A DNA stretch of 64,000 nucleotides from Apostichopus japonicus (GCF_037975245.1 NC_092561.1:17797001-17861000), one strand, 5' to 3'; positions 50,301 to 63,676 are shown, numbered from the stretch's first letter. Notes: a model not told the origin generated them from the sequence alone. Translations and numbers: made by a program.

Positions 50301-52381
50301 TGTCTATATTACTGGAAAGAGGCTAAAATAGGTTGATGTTTATTAGAAAGCTTGTAGATGTGAACATGGTAACTGATCAGAGGTGCTACATTGCGTCCGA
50401 AAAAGAGCTATTCTCTCTGTAAAAGCTATTCCCCAAAAGTTCACATGTCACAATGAATAACATATATTGCATTACACTCTACTAATATACAATATTAATA
50501 TAATGTTTTAGTCATGGTCATATAAAGAGCCAAACACCAAAGCTGAACATGATACCAGCTGAGCGATGACAAAATGAAATGATACTAAAAAAATATATCT
50601 GAATGCCTCCTCGGAAACCTCTGTAACGCGAATTGATGTCCCATTATTGTTTATTTAAGACGATTGTTCGTTTGATTTCATCTAGATTGAGCGAGGAAGC
50701 TCTTGGTATTGTAAACTCGGAAAGAGGATCGATCTTACTGACGTCAAATGGCCACGTTCATCTCGGGGCTCCCGTTGTCCAGTCTACACAATGCCACATC
50801 ATGTAAGTTTAGAAACCAATTAATGTCATGATCATAAGTACATTTATAAATTTTAGAGGAAAAAGGTAAACATGTGTCACATCTTATGACGATAAATAGC
50901 GTGTGAAGTTGTTACTAGGAAGTTGACTAACTAAGACAATGATTTTATTAGGATCCAAATTCCAAAAGAATGATACCAAATTGACAAGGATTCCGTTTGT
51001 TGTCTGATTTAATCATGTCAACGCCAGACTAAAACTAGTATGGTGACATAAGGGTTGAAGCGATTAATTTATCGAGAGCTGATCACATGTTTTTTTGTTG
51101 AACTTGATGGTTATGGAAATGTATATCTTATAGCTATTGTTTCCCTATAATGATTGGCAAGAACGCAAATTACTGTTCACGTTTACCTTTCTTTTTTTTA
51201 TTTCACAGCATCACATACTTTCCGTTCGACACACAATTGTGTCCTTTTCACTATATCCCAGAAACCATGCTTGCTCATCAAATGTATTTCTATATCGCCC
51301 CGCCAAAGAACGAACGCACTTTGTATAGCAATCAATGGGACCTCCTCAATGTAACCGTGTTCAGCGGTGTGTTTCCAGTAGAAGAATTCGTAGAAGGCCG
51401 CCATATTGATTATTATACATTGGGCTCAGTGTGCGTTCATCTACGAAGAGACCCTACCTACTATATAACAGCTCTCCTCCTACCTTCAACCTTTCTCTGT
51501 GTAATGTCATTTGTAACATTTTTGGCTCCACCCGATAGCGGCGAGAGAATCTCACTGGGTGTATCAATGGTACTTGGCTTAACTGTATTCCAGTTGCTCA
51601 TCGTGGATACATTGCCATCATCTAGCAAGACGCCTCCGATTATCGGCACTTATCTGACTGCAACCTTTATTCTTGCCTGTCTCGCTGTTCCTTTCTCTTT
51701 GGCTAACATTGCCGTAGCTTACGGAGACAGACGATTATGGATCCTGAAGTACACATTGTTTAGGAACATCCTGCTAGAGAAACTGCCTAATATATTCTGC
51801 ACGCCAACCTACAGTGACAGAATTCACATCGTACCCATCGTCGTAAAACCACAACCACTTTTCAATAAGAGGGATGAAGTTATTACCTTGTCAACCACGG
51901 AAGGAGCACCAAAGACGAATCAAGTGGCACCTTTGCCACCAACGCCTTCGCCACCGCCGTCACCAGGAAGGCAAACGGAGAAGTTATCAGCTAGTGAGAA
52001 GGTAAAAACACCTGACAGATTAATGGAAATGCTGTTTTTTTATTGGTTAGTAACATGATTCGATAATGAAGTCATCAAAGATAAAAGGTCATGTTATTCA
52101 GCGCAACTCATATTTTTGTTTTTATACTTTGAACGTTATGCATACCGACTTATCTCACCAGTTTGTGTTAAAAATATACTAATAAAAAACCAGATAAACA
52201 ATTAATTTGTTCGTTTTTCCTGCTTTCATTACAGACGCAACTGGAAGCGCGCACGGTTGCCTTGGTGATGGATAGATTGTTCTTGCTTGTGTTCATCTTT
52301 GTGTTCTTTGCTGTCACTGCATATGTGATAATTCTCTTTGGGCAAGATCCTGGACGAACGGAAGAAAGTTGTGTGATATAA
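47310..52381 (+). CDS. Nicotinic-receptor-like Cys-loop channel subunit, seven exons
   Basis: Exons: 47310-47352, 49136-49281, 49602-49646, 50180-50289, 50686-50802, 51209-52001, 52235-52381. All junctions are GT-AG, and the phases join into 466 codons. The signal peptide (MDIITIFILVSMVS) is followed by an extracellular domain with WLTM|TWTDERMSW (loop D), IWIPKIFLSNS (loop A), the Cys-loop C151-C165 with 13 intervening residues (YFPFDTQL inside) and QWDLL. M1 is about 238-259. M2 is 266-287 (GERISLGVSMVLGLTVFQLL; Glu at -1' and Leu at 9' mark a cation channel). M3 is 297-320; a Pro-rich cytoplasmic loop follows, and M4 is 432-453. Family role: pentameric ligand-gated ion channel in the plasma membrane. 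Odd points: the loop B Trp after the Cys-loop is missing (CPFHYIPE) and there is no vicinal Cys pair in loop C (VEGRHIDYYTLG). It is therefore a non-alpha or divergent subunit and its ligand is uncertain. Confidence 0.92.
49136..49281 (+). CDS. Receptor gene exon 2
   Basis: Acceptor TATTGCAG, donor TTG|GTGAGC, phase 1 in and phase 0 out. It encodes the N-terminal helix region and beta1 (RPVLNASDTVVVGLDV), with a possible N-glycosylation site at NAS. Confidence 0.88.
49602..49646 (+). CDS. Receptor gene exon 3
   Basis: A 45-bp exon (TTTCTTTCCAG acceptor, ATG|GTAAGA donor) encoding NEKDQILTTASWLTM. Nicotinic receptor genes typically have a 45-bp exon at this place. Confidence 0.9.
50180..50289 (+). 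CDS. Receptor gene exon 4
   Basis: A 110-bp exon (TTTATTTCAG acceptor, CTC|GTAAGT donor) from TWTDERMSWDP to IWIPKIFLSN, the loop D/loop A segment. The 110-bp size is typical of this exon in the family. Confidence 0.92.
50686..50802 (+). CDS. Receptor gene exon 5
   Basis: A 117-bp exon (CATCTAG acceptor, CAT|GTAAGT donor) encoding the loop E region (GSILLTSNGHVHLGAP) and the first Cys of the Cys-loop. Confidence 0.9.
51209..52001 (+). CDS. Receptor gene exon 6 (Cys-loop to M3-M4 loop)
   Basis: A large exon (TTTCACAG acceptor, AAG|GTAAAA donor) encoding the rest of the Cys-loop, loops B and C, M1-M3 and most of the cytoplasmic loop, including the run PLPPTPSPPPSPG. Reading past the donor gives an in-frame stop at about 52056, so splicing to exon 7 is needed to add M4. 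Confidence 0.92.
52235..52381 (+). CDS. Receptor gene exon 7 (M4 and stop)
   Basis: After TTTCATTACAG, 48 codons encode an amphipathic start (TQLEARTVALVMDRL), the hydrophobic M4 (FLLVFIFVFFAVTAYVIILF) and a short tail ending in TAA at 52379-52381. Confidence 0.88.
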   Translation, partial: TQLEARTVALVMDRLFLLVFIFVFFAVTAYVIILFGQDPGRTEESCVI

Positions 52382-52794
52382 ACAAAATGAAACATCCAGT
52401 TTAAATACGTTACATTTGATTTGATTTCACGGACATTATTAACATATACAGTAAAGTCATCTAATTCTCATAGTAACAAACGAGACTTCAAGAGTTACTA
52501 CTTTTCCAGTTTCATTAATATAAGTTTGAGTAAGTTGTAAACACCTTTATTACAGAGCACTGTCAAGTTTTTAATGATTCCTTGTACTCCCATCTTTGGT
52601 GGCAGATTTTTCTGTTCCTAAAAGAAGAAGGAAGAGAAAAAAGAAGCAGTTTCTCAGCAGAGAAAGTACATTTCTCTCAAAAGATTTCTTTAAGATAGTT
52701 TATTCAAATTACAATCTGTACATAATTACATGTTTTTTTAATAATTTGTAGAAAAAAGAAGGTAATTAATTAATCCTGCGAAATCCTGCGAAAA

Positions 52795-55149
52795 AGAAGG
52801 TAATTGTGAACAAAGCTCGAGCTCCGTGGTACACAGATGAACTCCGACTTCTGAGGACTAATGTTCACCGTTTAAAACGAGCTTGGCTCAGCTCACCGCT
52901 GGAGATTAACAAGCAAATATTCCACGGTGCCCGAACATCTTACCATGACAAATGCGAGAGAGCTAAAACTGAGTACCACCGTTCTCGCATACAGTCCGCC
53001 AACACCAGGAAACTGTTTGTCGTGGTTGATGAGATCACAGGAGACAATAAGTCAACTGGTGCCATCCTACCTAAGCACAACGATCCCCAGCAAATGGCGC
53101 AAGATTTATCTGACTTTTTCTGTGGGAAGATCAGTAAATTACGCGATACATTCCATGATGTTACAAAGCCAAGTTTACCACCGTGCCCACCTAGTCATAG
53201 CTTTTCGAACTTCAAGCCAATTACCCGTGACGACGCGACCAAACGTATTTCAGCTATGAACTCGAAATCTTCAGAGCTCGATCCGATGCCAACTCAGTTC
53301 GTTAAACTTTGCCTACCAGAATTAGTGGATGATCTCGTGAACAATGCCAACACTTCCTTCAAAGCAGGGACTGTTCCGCGACGTCATAAACGCGCTCTTG
53401 TCAGACCATTATTGGAAAAGCCCGGACTGGATCCTGATGTTTTATCAAATTATCGTCCCGTTTCCAACCTTTTATTTGAACATACATTTTTAGAGAACAT
53501 GTGTTTGAATCAAATTGATGTATATTTAACCAATTCTCTCTTTATTCGAAATTTCAATCTGCATACAGAAGGAACCATAGCACAGAAACCGCGTTGCGTC
53601 GTGTAAGAAATGACATTCTAGTTTCAATGGACAATCATAAAAGGGGGAATTTTAGTCATACTCGATCTTACCGCCGCATTCGATACAATTGACCACAATA
53701 TTTTAATGCAGCGTTTGGAGCATCGGTTTGGCATAAATGGCATTGCTTTAAAGTGGTTCGATTCATATCTTCGAGGACTTACTCAACGTGTCTGTGTTGA
53801 CAATTGTTATTCGGACGATGAACCGTTATTTTGCGGTGTACCACAGGGAAGCGGTCTTGGGCCGATTCTTTTTATCTTGTATACATCCCCACTCGAAGAC
53901 ATTATTTTAGCCAATGATATCGACTTAATGATTTTTGCCGATGATACACAAGTGTAAAAATCTATCGGACTGGACATTCATACCTGAAAAATCCATAAAT
54001 GCTATTCGTGAGTGGATCGCAGCAAATCGACTTGTACTCAATTATAGCAAAACAGAAGTAATTCATTTTCACAGTAAGTTCCGAAAAGTTCAAACAGACA
54101 TATCTAGTTTCAGAGTTGGTGTTACTCATGTTAAACCCATTTCCGTTGTCAGAAATTTAGGAGTGCAATTTGATGAATTCATGTCTATGTCAAGTCATGT
54201 CTCAAAAATTTGTCAGTCAGCATCATACTCATTGTATCGTATTGGGAAAATTCGTAAGCTCTTAGATCGCACAAGCACAGACAGATTAATTCATGCATTT
54301 GTTACATCGTACCTTGATTATTGTAATATTTTACTCTATGGAATTGAGCAACAGCAACTGGCACGTCTTCAATTGATCCAAAACTCGGCAGCACGCAAGG
54401 TTACACGGAGTAGGAGGCACGAACCCATCACACCCATATTGATTGACCTTCATTGGTTACCTGTCTCCGCAAGGATCGAATTCAAGTCTCTAGTCATAAC
54501 TTACAATATTATAAATGGCACGCCCCTCACTATCTTGGCCCTTTGATCAGTCGCCAGATTGCCAATCGCACACGACAGAGGAGCAGACATTCTATGGAGA
54601 TACGACTAGAGCTGGGCAGATTCGCCCAAAAAAAGCTTTGGCGCACAATCCTTTGCCTTTTTTTGCACCTGATCTATGGAATGCACTCCCCAATGACATC
54701 AGGGCAGCTCCATCATTAAATGTTTTTAGGGCACTCCTTAAAACTTACTTTCTTCGAAAGTATTATTCTTTTTAAACCTCCAGTCATATTGTTTGTGTTA
54801 CCATCTTGCCATCTTTTGAATGTTTTATATTGAAATTTATTTTCTATTTATGTTTTGATAGTCTTATTGTTGCTAATTTTCGGCTGTAATAGTTTAGTAT
54901 ATTAGTTTTATTGTATGCTGTCATATTTTATTGCTTTTGTCTCTAATTTCTCAATTTTATTGTTTTTCTTTTTAATAATTATTGTTAAGTTATTTATTTC
55001 TGTAATTCTTAGGATGCAATAGTTTTAGACTGTAATATTTTTAAGCTGTAATATTTTTTAAATTGTATTATTTTATGCGTTTCTGTGAAGCTGCTTTGAG
55101 ATCATTCTTTTGATGTAAGGCGCTATAAAAGAATAAATTATTATTATTA
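52795..55149 (+). mobile_element. CR1/L2-like non-LTR retrotransposon, 5'-truncated
   Basis: The element begins in the linker before the reverse transcriptase (APWYTDELR near 52830) and has no endonuclease. The 3' UTR ends AGGCGCTATAAAAG plus ATT repeats at about 55149. It lies about 400 bp after the receptor stop codon, in the same orientation. 5' truncation and an ATT-repeat tail are typical of CR1/L2-type LINEs. Confidence 0.85.
52806..54775 (+). pseudogene. LINE reverse transcriptase, frameshifted
   Basis: Fragments in order: linker and RT start (52806-53606, with SNYRPVSNLL), fingers and palm ([15 protein letters not shown] near 53662-53705; [13 protein letters not shown] at about 53839-53877; FADDTQ at 53934-53951), thumb and C-terminal part (53955-54546, for example LDYCNILLYGI and LHWLPVSARIEFK), then ISRQIANRTR and LWNALPNDIRAAPS to 54775. 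At least three frame changes and a stop after FADDTQV make it non-functional. Confidence 0.85.
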
Positions 55150-55269
55150 GAAAGAGGAAATCGTTCAATTGATTAGAACGTATTTGAGTAAATACAGCTG
55201 TAGTTGCTCGCGCAAAACAAGAGAGTAACCTAGGATGATGGACCGCAATGTATGGAACCAAATCCACAG

Positions 55270-55527
55270 TTTTTTTTAATGTCTTTTGCGACTTATATAC
55301 CAATGAAAGGATTGAGTTGTCACGTCGTCAAGCCAAGATCTACCAAGTTGTGACAAGGAAGCGGAGTCAAATATCGCATTAGCAACAATATTCGTTTTGG
55401 CATTGTAAACACAAACTTGACCGTAAGGAGGGAGGGGGTGATAGTCGAAAGGTTGTGTACATTTTGCTATACGTTTTGGCTGGGTCGTATCCATAAGAGA
55501 TTGCGGTCCGCTGATACATAGAAGCAT
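55270..55527 (-). CDS. Unrecognised minus-strand frame
   Basis: An 83-codon frame with protein-like composition (SLMDTTQPKRIAKCTQPFDY, then YGQVCVYNAKTNIVANAIFD) ending in a stop at about 55276. An AG at TATCAG before CGGACCGC could be an acceptor. No family is recognised and support is weak. Confidence 0.2.
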
Positions 55528-55892
55528 ACTCCGGTAGTTGTGCTTATTCTAATATATAGATTCATTGGGTACGATCACATATATAGTTTCAAACTAATAA
55601 TGTAGAAGTAATCAGTTGCACGTATAAAGTTTCCCCTCACCCATAAAAATAACACAAACAAAGATACATATTGATAAAAACAATGGAAAATAATCATTGA
55701 TCATGAAGTTCCGATAGCTATTACGGTTTCACGTTATTTAGCTGCTAAATGTCTTGAGAGCAAGAAAAAATAGAAAACAAGTCGGCTCCTCAGGGCTAGC
55801 CTAATTGTCAATCTTTTGTTTCGTCAGTTCTAATAACCCGACAAAAGCAAGTTCTATTAAATTGATATAAAAATAAGCACAAACTTAACTAC

Positions 55893-56331
55893 ATTTATAT
55901 CTACATTTAACACCATTTGTTCTTTAAAATATGTTGTCTCATTTAAAAGATATTAGTTGTGGTCACAAAAGTCTTATATTCTCTGATTGAGTATTGTATT
56001 GCATCTGTATAACTTACGTAACGTTTCGCATAAATTATTTATTGATGGCCGTTTGAAGGGAATGTATCCCTACCAATGTAATTTATTAACTACAAGTGTA
56101 ATACCAGCGTAAATTGTCAATTGATGTTAATTCTAACATGAAACAGAATATCTATATTTAACACCATTTAGTCTTAAATTTTTTGGTCTCATTTAATAGA
56201 TGTTATTTGTGGTCACAGAAGTCTTATATTCTCCGATTGAGTATTGTATTGCATCTGTATAACTTACGTAACGTTTCGCATAAATTATTTATTGATGGCC
56301 GTTTGAAGGGAATGTATCCCTACCAATGTAA
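55893..56331. repeat. Tandem duplication of about 190 bp
   Basis: The segment from ATCTACATTTAACACCATTT to GAATGTATCCCTACCAATGT occurs at about 55901-56079 and about 56150-56328, a period near 250 bp, with few differences. Confidence 0.9.
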
Positions 56332-58608
56332 GTATGATACCAGCGTATATATTCAATTACTGTTGGTTCTAAAATTAAACATGATGTCGTAAATTTCTAA
56401 GGCAGAAGTAGCTTTAACGGTAATCGGTCATAAACATTGGAAACAGTAGAAGTTTTACAATATTGTAAACACTTTTATACACAACTTGGTATATCGTATA
56501 CAACATGCAGGACACGCTACTAACAGAGCTTGGCATTAACTTAACCCGATAAAACCAATTTTAATAAAACAATTCAGGAAAAAAAATATATACCTAATGC
56601 AGAACATCGTTTAAAACGAACTATAGGCCATTTCTTTAAAGCTACGCTATACTCCCTGGTTAAAGTAGAGATACTATAAGAGTGCATGTTATGTAAAGCT
56701 TATTTTCATATTGTAAGTATTTAGACGGATGCGTATTTCAATGTTATTTCTGTTATTGGTATGTTAATTAGTTGTAGTAGAAGCTGTAACTGTTGTTAGT
56801 GTCGGATGGCATTCGATTGCCGGGCCTTGAGTGAGACACCTCGTAAATAGATATAGGCAATGCACGCAACACAACTTGTAGGCCTATATTTCATTCATCA
56901 TGATAATACAAATACATTTCCTTTAATAACTTTCCACTGAGTCCATGTGGTTGTGCGGGGTTAGTGGTGGTAGTTTTATGGGATAAGACAAAGAGAGATG
57001 GTGAACGATTGGTGGATTTCAGCATGTAGATTATTGCAGCTCATTTATTAAAATTGTTCCTTAAGAGAACATGATACAATACAAAATTAATTTTGTTCCA
57101 TTGTAATATTGATGTCGTTGTATTGTTCAATGGAACCGATTGGACGATGAGGATATAGGTGTTGTCACAAATTGACCGTTGTTTGTTGTCAAGTACTCGA
57201 TGTTTTAATAAGTTTGCTCTTCTATCTTGAAGAAATTACAATCCATACTATAATGTTGCCGTAATATTCTTTATTAAGTCATATCATCATTCCGGATGCT
57301 CTTCGTCATTGAAAGGATGTCAGCTAATGTAGTTTGTAGGGTGTCAAGTACGGTTTTTTTTTTGTACATATAGAAATACAAATATGAAGAAAAAGTACAA
57401 ATAGAAGTCTCACCGAGAATAGCGTTATCAATTTCTCATTCAGAAACATAGTATTAACCCCCCCCCCCCCCCCAGCCAACAACCTTGCTAATGTTAACGT
57501 TTGTTACCTTTCCTTTCTCTGGACATTGGTTTCTTCCAAAAATCAACCAATATCGAACCCTGTTTTAATCCCCTGTGGTGCCCTACTCATGTCTCTGCCT
57601 ATGCTTAAATACTGTCCTCCTTTCTCGCGGCTTTGTTCTACCGTGTAGCGTGTATTTCTGTTTCTTTTGTTACGGTATAGTTTGCAGTGACTATTCGCGT
57701 CTCTTTAGTCCCCTAACTCCATACTTCCCTGCTTGAATGCCTAGATCTTTCTCCCTGGTTTGCTTTGACCCTACCCACCTGTCTCTATGATTCCTTTTCC
57801 CCGTCTACTCTTTATAGCTTCCATGGAACATCATGAGGCAGGCCTACAAGCGTGATGATGTGCATAAAGCTTGATGTCGTTGTTATGAAAACATGTTCAT
57901 ATTGCCACTATGCGATAGGCTGTAAATGCATTATCCTATATTTGTTTTCCTTGACTCCTTTTATATAAATAGTTTTCAATTTCAATATTCTTGGAGTCAT
58001 ATCTCGCTCTACCTCTTCACCGCCCTTCTGTTAACACCACTGTCAAACCTCCTGGTTAAGTTATTGTCTTTGTATAACCTACTAATTAGTAAGTAATCGA
58101 CTATGAAAGAAGTTTGAGGTTTGAATCTCTGTTACTATGACAATAGTATTTAGCAACGACCTAAAAAACGTATAATCATTATTGGTATAGTTCAGAAAAA
58201 TATTGATAGTATATATTGTCCTTTTGCTAAGTGCACTTCCGTTTTATTAATAGATTAACAAACAAGAAAGCAGGCTGAAATGTACTAAGCTGATATTTAT
58301 TCTGTTTGGCCTATTCTTCTTCTTCTTCTTCTCTCAAATTTGCGTTTGAAAGCTTATCTAAAACTAACAAGACGCTCGGCTTTGAAAAAGGAGGGGAAAA
58401 AAGATGAAAGGATACCTAAAATGGTATTCCCTTTAAGAAAATGTTAAGTGGCGTAATACATGTCTTATGCTTTTTCCTATTGAGTATGTGTTGCATTTGT
58501 GGAACTACGGTTGCTTAATAGAGACATGGAAAAGACAACATAGGGACTCGAAATATCAAAATAAAAAGATTAAAAGTATAATTTAGAATTTAAATTAAAA
58601 CAACATGA
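56332..58608. other. Region without a supported gene
   Basis: Contains a C-run at about 57460-57473, a pyrimidine-rich stretch at 57480-57820 and short CTT repeats at 58316-58331. No exon is recognised. Confidence 0.5.
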
Positions 58609-60053
58609 GATTCAAAGTAGTTATTTAGACTTTTCAAGTCAAAATATGACATTTTGAGATATTATATATCTTTCCCATGTCCCTAATAAGCCACCGCAGT
58701 TTAACTGGTCTAATTAAGATATTCTAATTAGGCCAACTACTTCTTTAATCAGATTTTTCAAAATTAAAAGTGTTAAATTATTATAGTCTGGACTGATAGC
58801 AGTGATTTTCATATATCTACAAAAGTAGTAAAATTAATGTTGTGCCTCAAGACACCTTTTAATAACCCCATATTTTGGACGAGTATTGCTAGGTTGCGAT
58901 AGTTACATCTATTATATTAATGTGATGAGATATATAAATCTATATTTTTATGACTTTAGTGAATGGATTGTCACAAAACAATATTTTCTGTAAGGATACT
59001 GAAGAACCAAATCAGTTGGCTGGTCGTATAGACAAAACAAAATAATATATCGATATGGAAATCGACATGTTTATTGAGTGAAATTTCGTTTTGAATAAAT
59101 TTAAACACTTTGCGTCTCGTCTTTTTCTTTCTTTGGCTCTTTTGTAAACAAGTCTACAGGTTTTAATCTTCTGCAAATCAGTCCCGCATAAAATGAATGG
59201 TTGAGTGCATATCACACTTATGATTAATTTTTCATATCATAAATACCCCACTATCGTGGCAAACCCTGCAGTAACATCATTTTCTAAGAAGTGTACGGCG
59301 CAAATCTTTTATGCTGAAGTGGAGGCTCATAAAACGAAAGGTTGAGCAAACAATTTTTTGCTGTGTTCGCCTCTAAAGATATTTATAAAATATTGGGAAA
59401 AATTTCTAATGGATTTTCATAAAAGACGGTATTGGAAAAAGCAGATGAGCTGCCTTTATTTGCTTTAATATTCCGACAGTTACTAGCCAATGAGGCTCAA
59501 CGTTAAGTATATTGCAGATTGATAAGTGTATTGATCAAAGCTCTGTTACGTTGGAGACATTTTGTATTCCTCACAGCCTGAAGAAAATCATCGTTTGGAT
59601 ATTTATAAAGCGTGAATCACGATATGGCATTAAATATTCTAATCTGCATCCTTCTAATACCAGGTTTGTATCAATAATCATTAATAGTTATTTTATTTAA
59701 AAGGTTTTCAAGTTTAATTTCCAAGAAATGTACAACAAATTGGAAGGTAAACTATACATAATGACATATTTATAAAGTTCACAATAGCGTGTGGCATATA
59801 TGAAATTCAAATACAACAAAAGAAAGCAATTAACGTTATTACTAATCGCTTCTTATTACTCTAAACAGAAAGAATCATCTTTGTAAGGGTTTAAAGTAAT
59901 GGTCGTAAAGAATCCTCAAATAATAATCAGATTCTACTCTAGTAATCTGTAACTATTACTTCATTTACATGAATAGAGAATTTTCATTTCAATGTCACTA
60001 ACTTAGCGTAATCGCAATTCCTTTAGCAACTTGGAGTGTACATATATAAATAT

Positions 60054-60055
<2 letters not shown>

Positions 60056-60145
<90 letters not shown>

Positions 60146-60230
60146 ATATTTAATTTAACAGTGAGAACAATGGGCTATCACATTAGCTGGGAGCAGCCTA
60201 ATTTGAACAAACAGCTTGATAGCCCATTGT

Positions 60231-60291
<61 letters not shown>
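60056..60291. repeat. Long TA microsatellites around a hairpin (copy B)
   Basis: TA tracts at about 60058-60141 and 60233-60290 flank the hairpin AACAATGGGCTATCA ... TGATAGCCCATTGTT at 60166-60231. Confidence 0.9.
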
Positions 60292-60293
<2 letters not shown>

Positions 60294-61768
60294 AATTTAT
60301 TTAAATACAATATATATTTAAATACAATTAAATGTATTTTCACCTTGTATTATGGCTACTAGACGTATGGATACCATTATTCGTTCATTATTAGTCTGTA
60401 ATCTGAAGATAAAAGTAATCACTTTCTGCAGTGTTTTTGTCAATTGATATATTCATTCGAAGTGAAAGAAATAAAACCTATCTATAAGTTAGAAAATTGT
60501 AAATCACTAGAGCTATTTGATGAGTTATCTATCTATACCCCATCCCATTGTCTCCTTAATGGTTAGAGTAACTTTACATTACAGCCAATTAGCAATTTTG
60601 CTCAATGATCTAGTTTTCAAACAATGATGCAACTTTAGAGCAATTAGTTCCTGGCCCATGAATATATATACCAGTTTGGCTCTTAATTTGACACAACCGT
60701 ACACAATTCGTATCTTAGGTTGGCTGCGTTACTAAATTATAATCAATATAGATGAGAATTTTTGTTTTTCCTGATGGTTAAGATATGTTCGAACTCAAGA
60801 ACGCCCATTTGTCTTTTATAGGTAACGGTTAGTGTATGTGCGAAATCTGTTTAAGTCACCAGTTGCAGCCTGTTAAAAATATTGCGGTCTTTAAAACTAA
60901 AATCCAATATTTATTTTGAAAAGGATGTAAATATTGATGGACCCGCCTCATACAAAGTAACCGAGTTCTCAGAAAACGCCATTGCGGGATCGTATTCGAG
61001 TATTGATTCAACTACCACAGTTGATTTTATCACAATTCCATATTTACTCGTTATATACTATTTTATGATTGCCAAAAAGTGTTGTTCGGGTTCAGTTATT
61101 TGAATCGATAAATATTGAGTGATTGAGAAGCGCTCGATTTAGATTAACGATTTAGAAACATTCGTCATAAACGTATGTCTTGCCGTAATTTCTATCACTT
61201 TCCCGTGTAATTGTGCTTGAAATACGTTACAATTTTATGAAGCAGATAACCCCTTCACGTAAAGTTTGCACACAAGAAAGAAAACAAGAAGTATTTTCTA
61301 AGATAGGAATGTCTGTGAAATGTCATAATGTAAAGTAATTCGTTCACAATAATTTAAGGAAGTCAATATCTTTGAAAGATAAAGTAATATTAAGTCCTTT
61401 TATTGTCGACGATATCTTGTCCGGTCGATAGTTAATTCCCCCACTAAATACCCGACCCTATAATCATTAGAACAGGTTTCCTTAGCTGCCTGAACTTGCA
61501 TGTCGTGAAGATGTTCTTAATGTTTATAGATTTAAATCTGAATGCATGTCAAATGGTTTTGTTGATTCTATCTCCTTCGTATTCTCTCCTTACCAAGTAG
61601 TAATGACGTTGTTGCATTGATATTGAAAGTCTGCAAAAATACATAAATATATTGACTGTAGTCAGCAAGGTAATATATTACATCGCTCCCGGTGACCACT
61701 TAGGTTTTGGTCACAGCCTTGTCATTTTCTGAATACCTTGGAAACAGGTCACATGCGTTTACTCTAAA

Positions 61769-61811
61769 GTGGATATTATAACTATCTTTATACTAGTGTC
61801 TATGGGATCAG
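61769..61811 (+). pseudogene. Receptor exon 1 duplicate lacking its ATG
   Basis: Aligned with 47310-47352, the first codon is GTG instead of ATG and Val-13 is Gly; the donor G|GTACGA is kept. The next Met is codon 12, too late to leave a signal peptide. The downstream exons of this copy, if they exist, lie beyond the LTR element and outside the window. Confidence 0.7.
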
Positions 61812-63420
61812 GTACGATATTATTTTGAATAATAATTTATTGTTAATAATAATATATTATTAATAACGAGACTAATTATCAAATATTATATGTTGAATAC
61901 ATCATCTTTTAGGTTTTAGTAGTGATCGGGACTGTAATCATGTGAATCCTTGAACGTGTTTCGTGTTTGTTTTGTGAAATTTAGTAAGCCATCAAGCAAT
62001 CGGAAGATAACACTTTTATTTATTTATTTCGATTTTAAGAATACCATAGATAGGCCATAGGTACAAAAGTTGAATTTAAGGCTAGCATACTGACAGATGG
62101 AAGGAAGGTTGTTACTTTAATGATACATCGTTGCCTTAACAACCGGACGACGTTGATAAAATCAATCAAATTTAAATTCAACAGAAGAGAATGATACTTG
62201 AGACAACGTGAAACGTGTTTGGCGCTACATATTTAAGGAAGTATCAAACGAAATTAAGAAAGAAAAGAAAATTAAAGTTGATTCATCACTATCATTAGTG
62301 TTGTCGTGCAGTTCTTAGCGGTACTATATTAATGTGTAGGCTTCGTAGCCTATCGCTATAACGACGATGTGATAATTGGATGATGGAGATATGAACGTCA
62401 GCATTCTAAGTGAAAATGTGATCAACAAGACTACAAAGTCAATTTCCAACGAACCTTTTTCAAATTATACTGTCACAATCATCCTCGGAACACGAATACG
62501 TTCGACAACACATACGTTCGTTGTATTATGATCTAGGTACCCAACGTGATGGATGTTTCACTTGCTTCAAGTTTGAATTTAGCGTATTAATTTATCGTAT
62601 GATGTAGTTATTTGCTATGTAATTTATTAAAAGGACAGTTACATATCACTTTTTGTTCAATTTGATATCGATGGTTTAATGAAACGTTGTGAATGTGATC
62701 AACAATTTTTTTTCACTAAAAGCGACTGATAACTGCCTAAAATAAGATAACAATAATTAATGAAATTAGAACCGCTACATTTTGTGGGTGCGAGTGCAGG
62801 TTAATGAACGAGTAATTATGGAATTGATTCGATTTACCACTTTTCTTCACCTAGAAATTTCGATATTGGCATTTATAACTTGCAGTTTAACAATGTTATC
62901 TTTATGTTTTATGATATTATGTTAAATAAAGGTATTTATTTCAGCTAATAATTATTATTTCATGAATTTTTTCTACACGGAATAGCATTGAAACATTTAC
63001 CAGTAGCAACTAAACCACAAACACATACTAAACCAAAATTCTCTCCTTGTAAAAACATCTTTATCATTACTCGATCTTTCAAGAAGTGTCCTCTGAATGT
63101 TCATACTGAGTACGTATGTCACAAAGTAAAGACACACGTTTTAAACCCACAACTGTACGCAATCAAAAATATGTTAATGGGATGGAGTTCATCAAACCAA
63201 ATTATACAAACATCATATGAAATTTCATTAACTGTCGCGACTTGCTAACTGTTATTAAATGGTCATACCATTGGGCCAACAATGTTGACTTTATCCCGAA
63301 CTGTGTCCCGAGAAAAAATAAATCATGTTTCAAGCCTCAACAAATTAGAGGCGTGACGTTTATTCTTCTCCACTTCCTTTGTCTCTATAATTCCAAAAAT
63401 GGGATATTTATTATGGGAAG

Positions 63421-63675
63421 TGTTGGATAGTTACTTAGCGCCACCAAATAATCTGTTTACGATATAGTTTGATATATGTTAATTTATGCAAACCTTAATT
63501 TGAATGGTATGGTTTGTGTTATGTAACGTCTACCAAGGTTTCTTGGAGAACACGTTCTTGTTAAAAGCTCACAATACATTACGTTAACCGTTTAGACGGA
63601 TCAATGGCGCTATAGTGTTTTGTCACTGAAGTTTTCATATAAGTTTTGTTAGGTTGTCCCGGGACCGACACAACA
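63421..63675 (+). repeat. 5' LTR
   Basis: Starts TGTTGGATAG and ends GACCGACACAACA, with TG...CA ends as expected for LTRs. The right limit is set by the adjacent primer-binding site and cannot be confirmed without the 3' LTR. Confidence 0.65.
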
Positions 63676-63676
63676 A

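Larger units (their letters stand above)
58609..63420. repeat. 5-kb segmental duplication, copy B
   Basis: Direct-orientation duplicate of 43787-48957, with small indels throughout. Similarity stops exactly where an LTR begins at 63421. It carries longer TA tracts but lacks the internal duplication and Penelope-like fragment of copy A. Confidence 0.95.
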
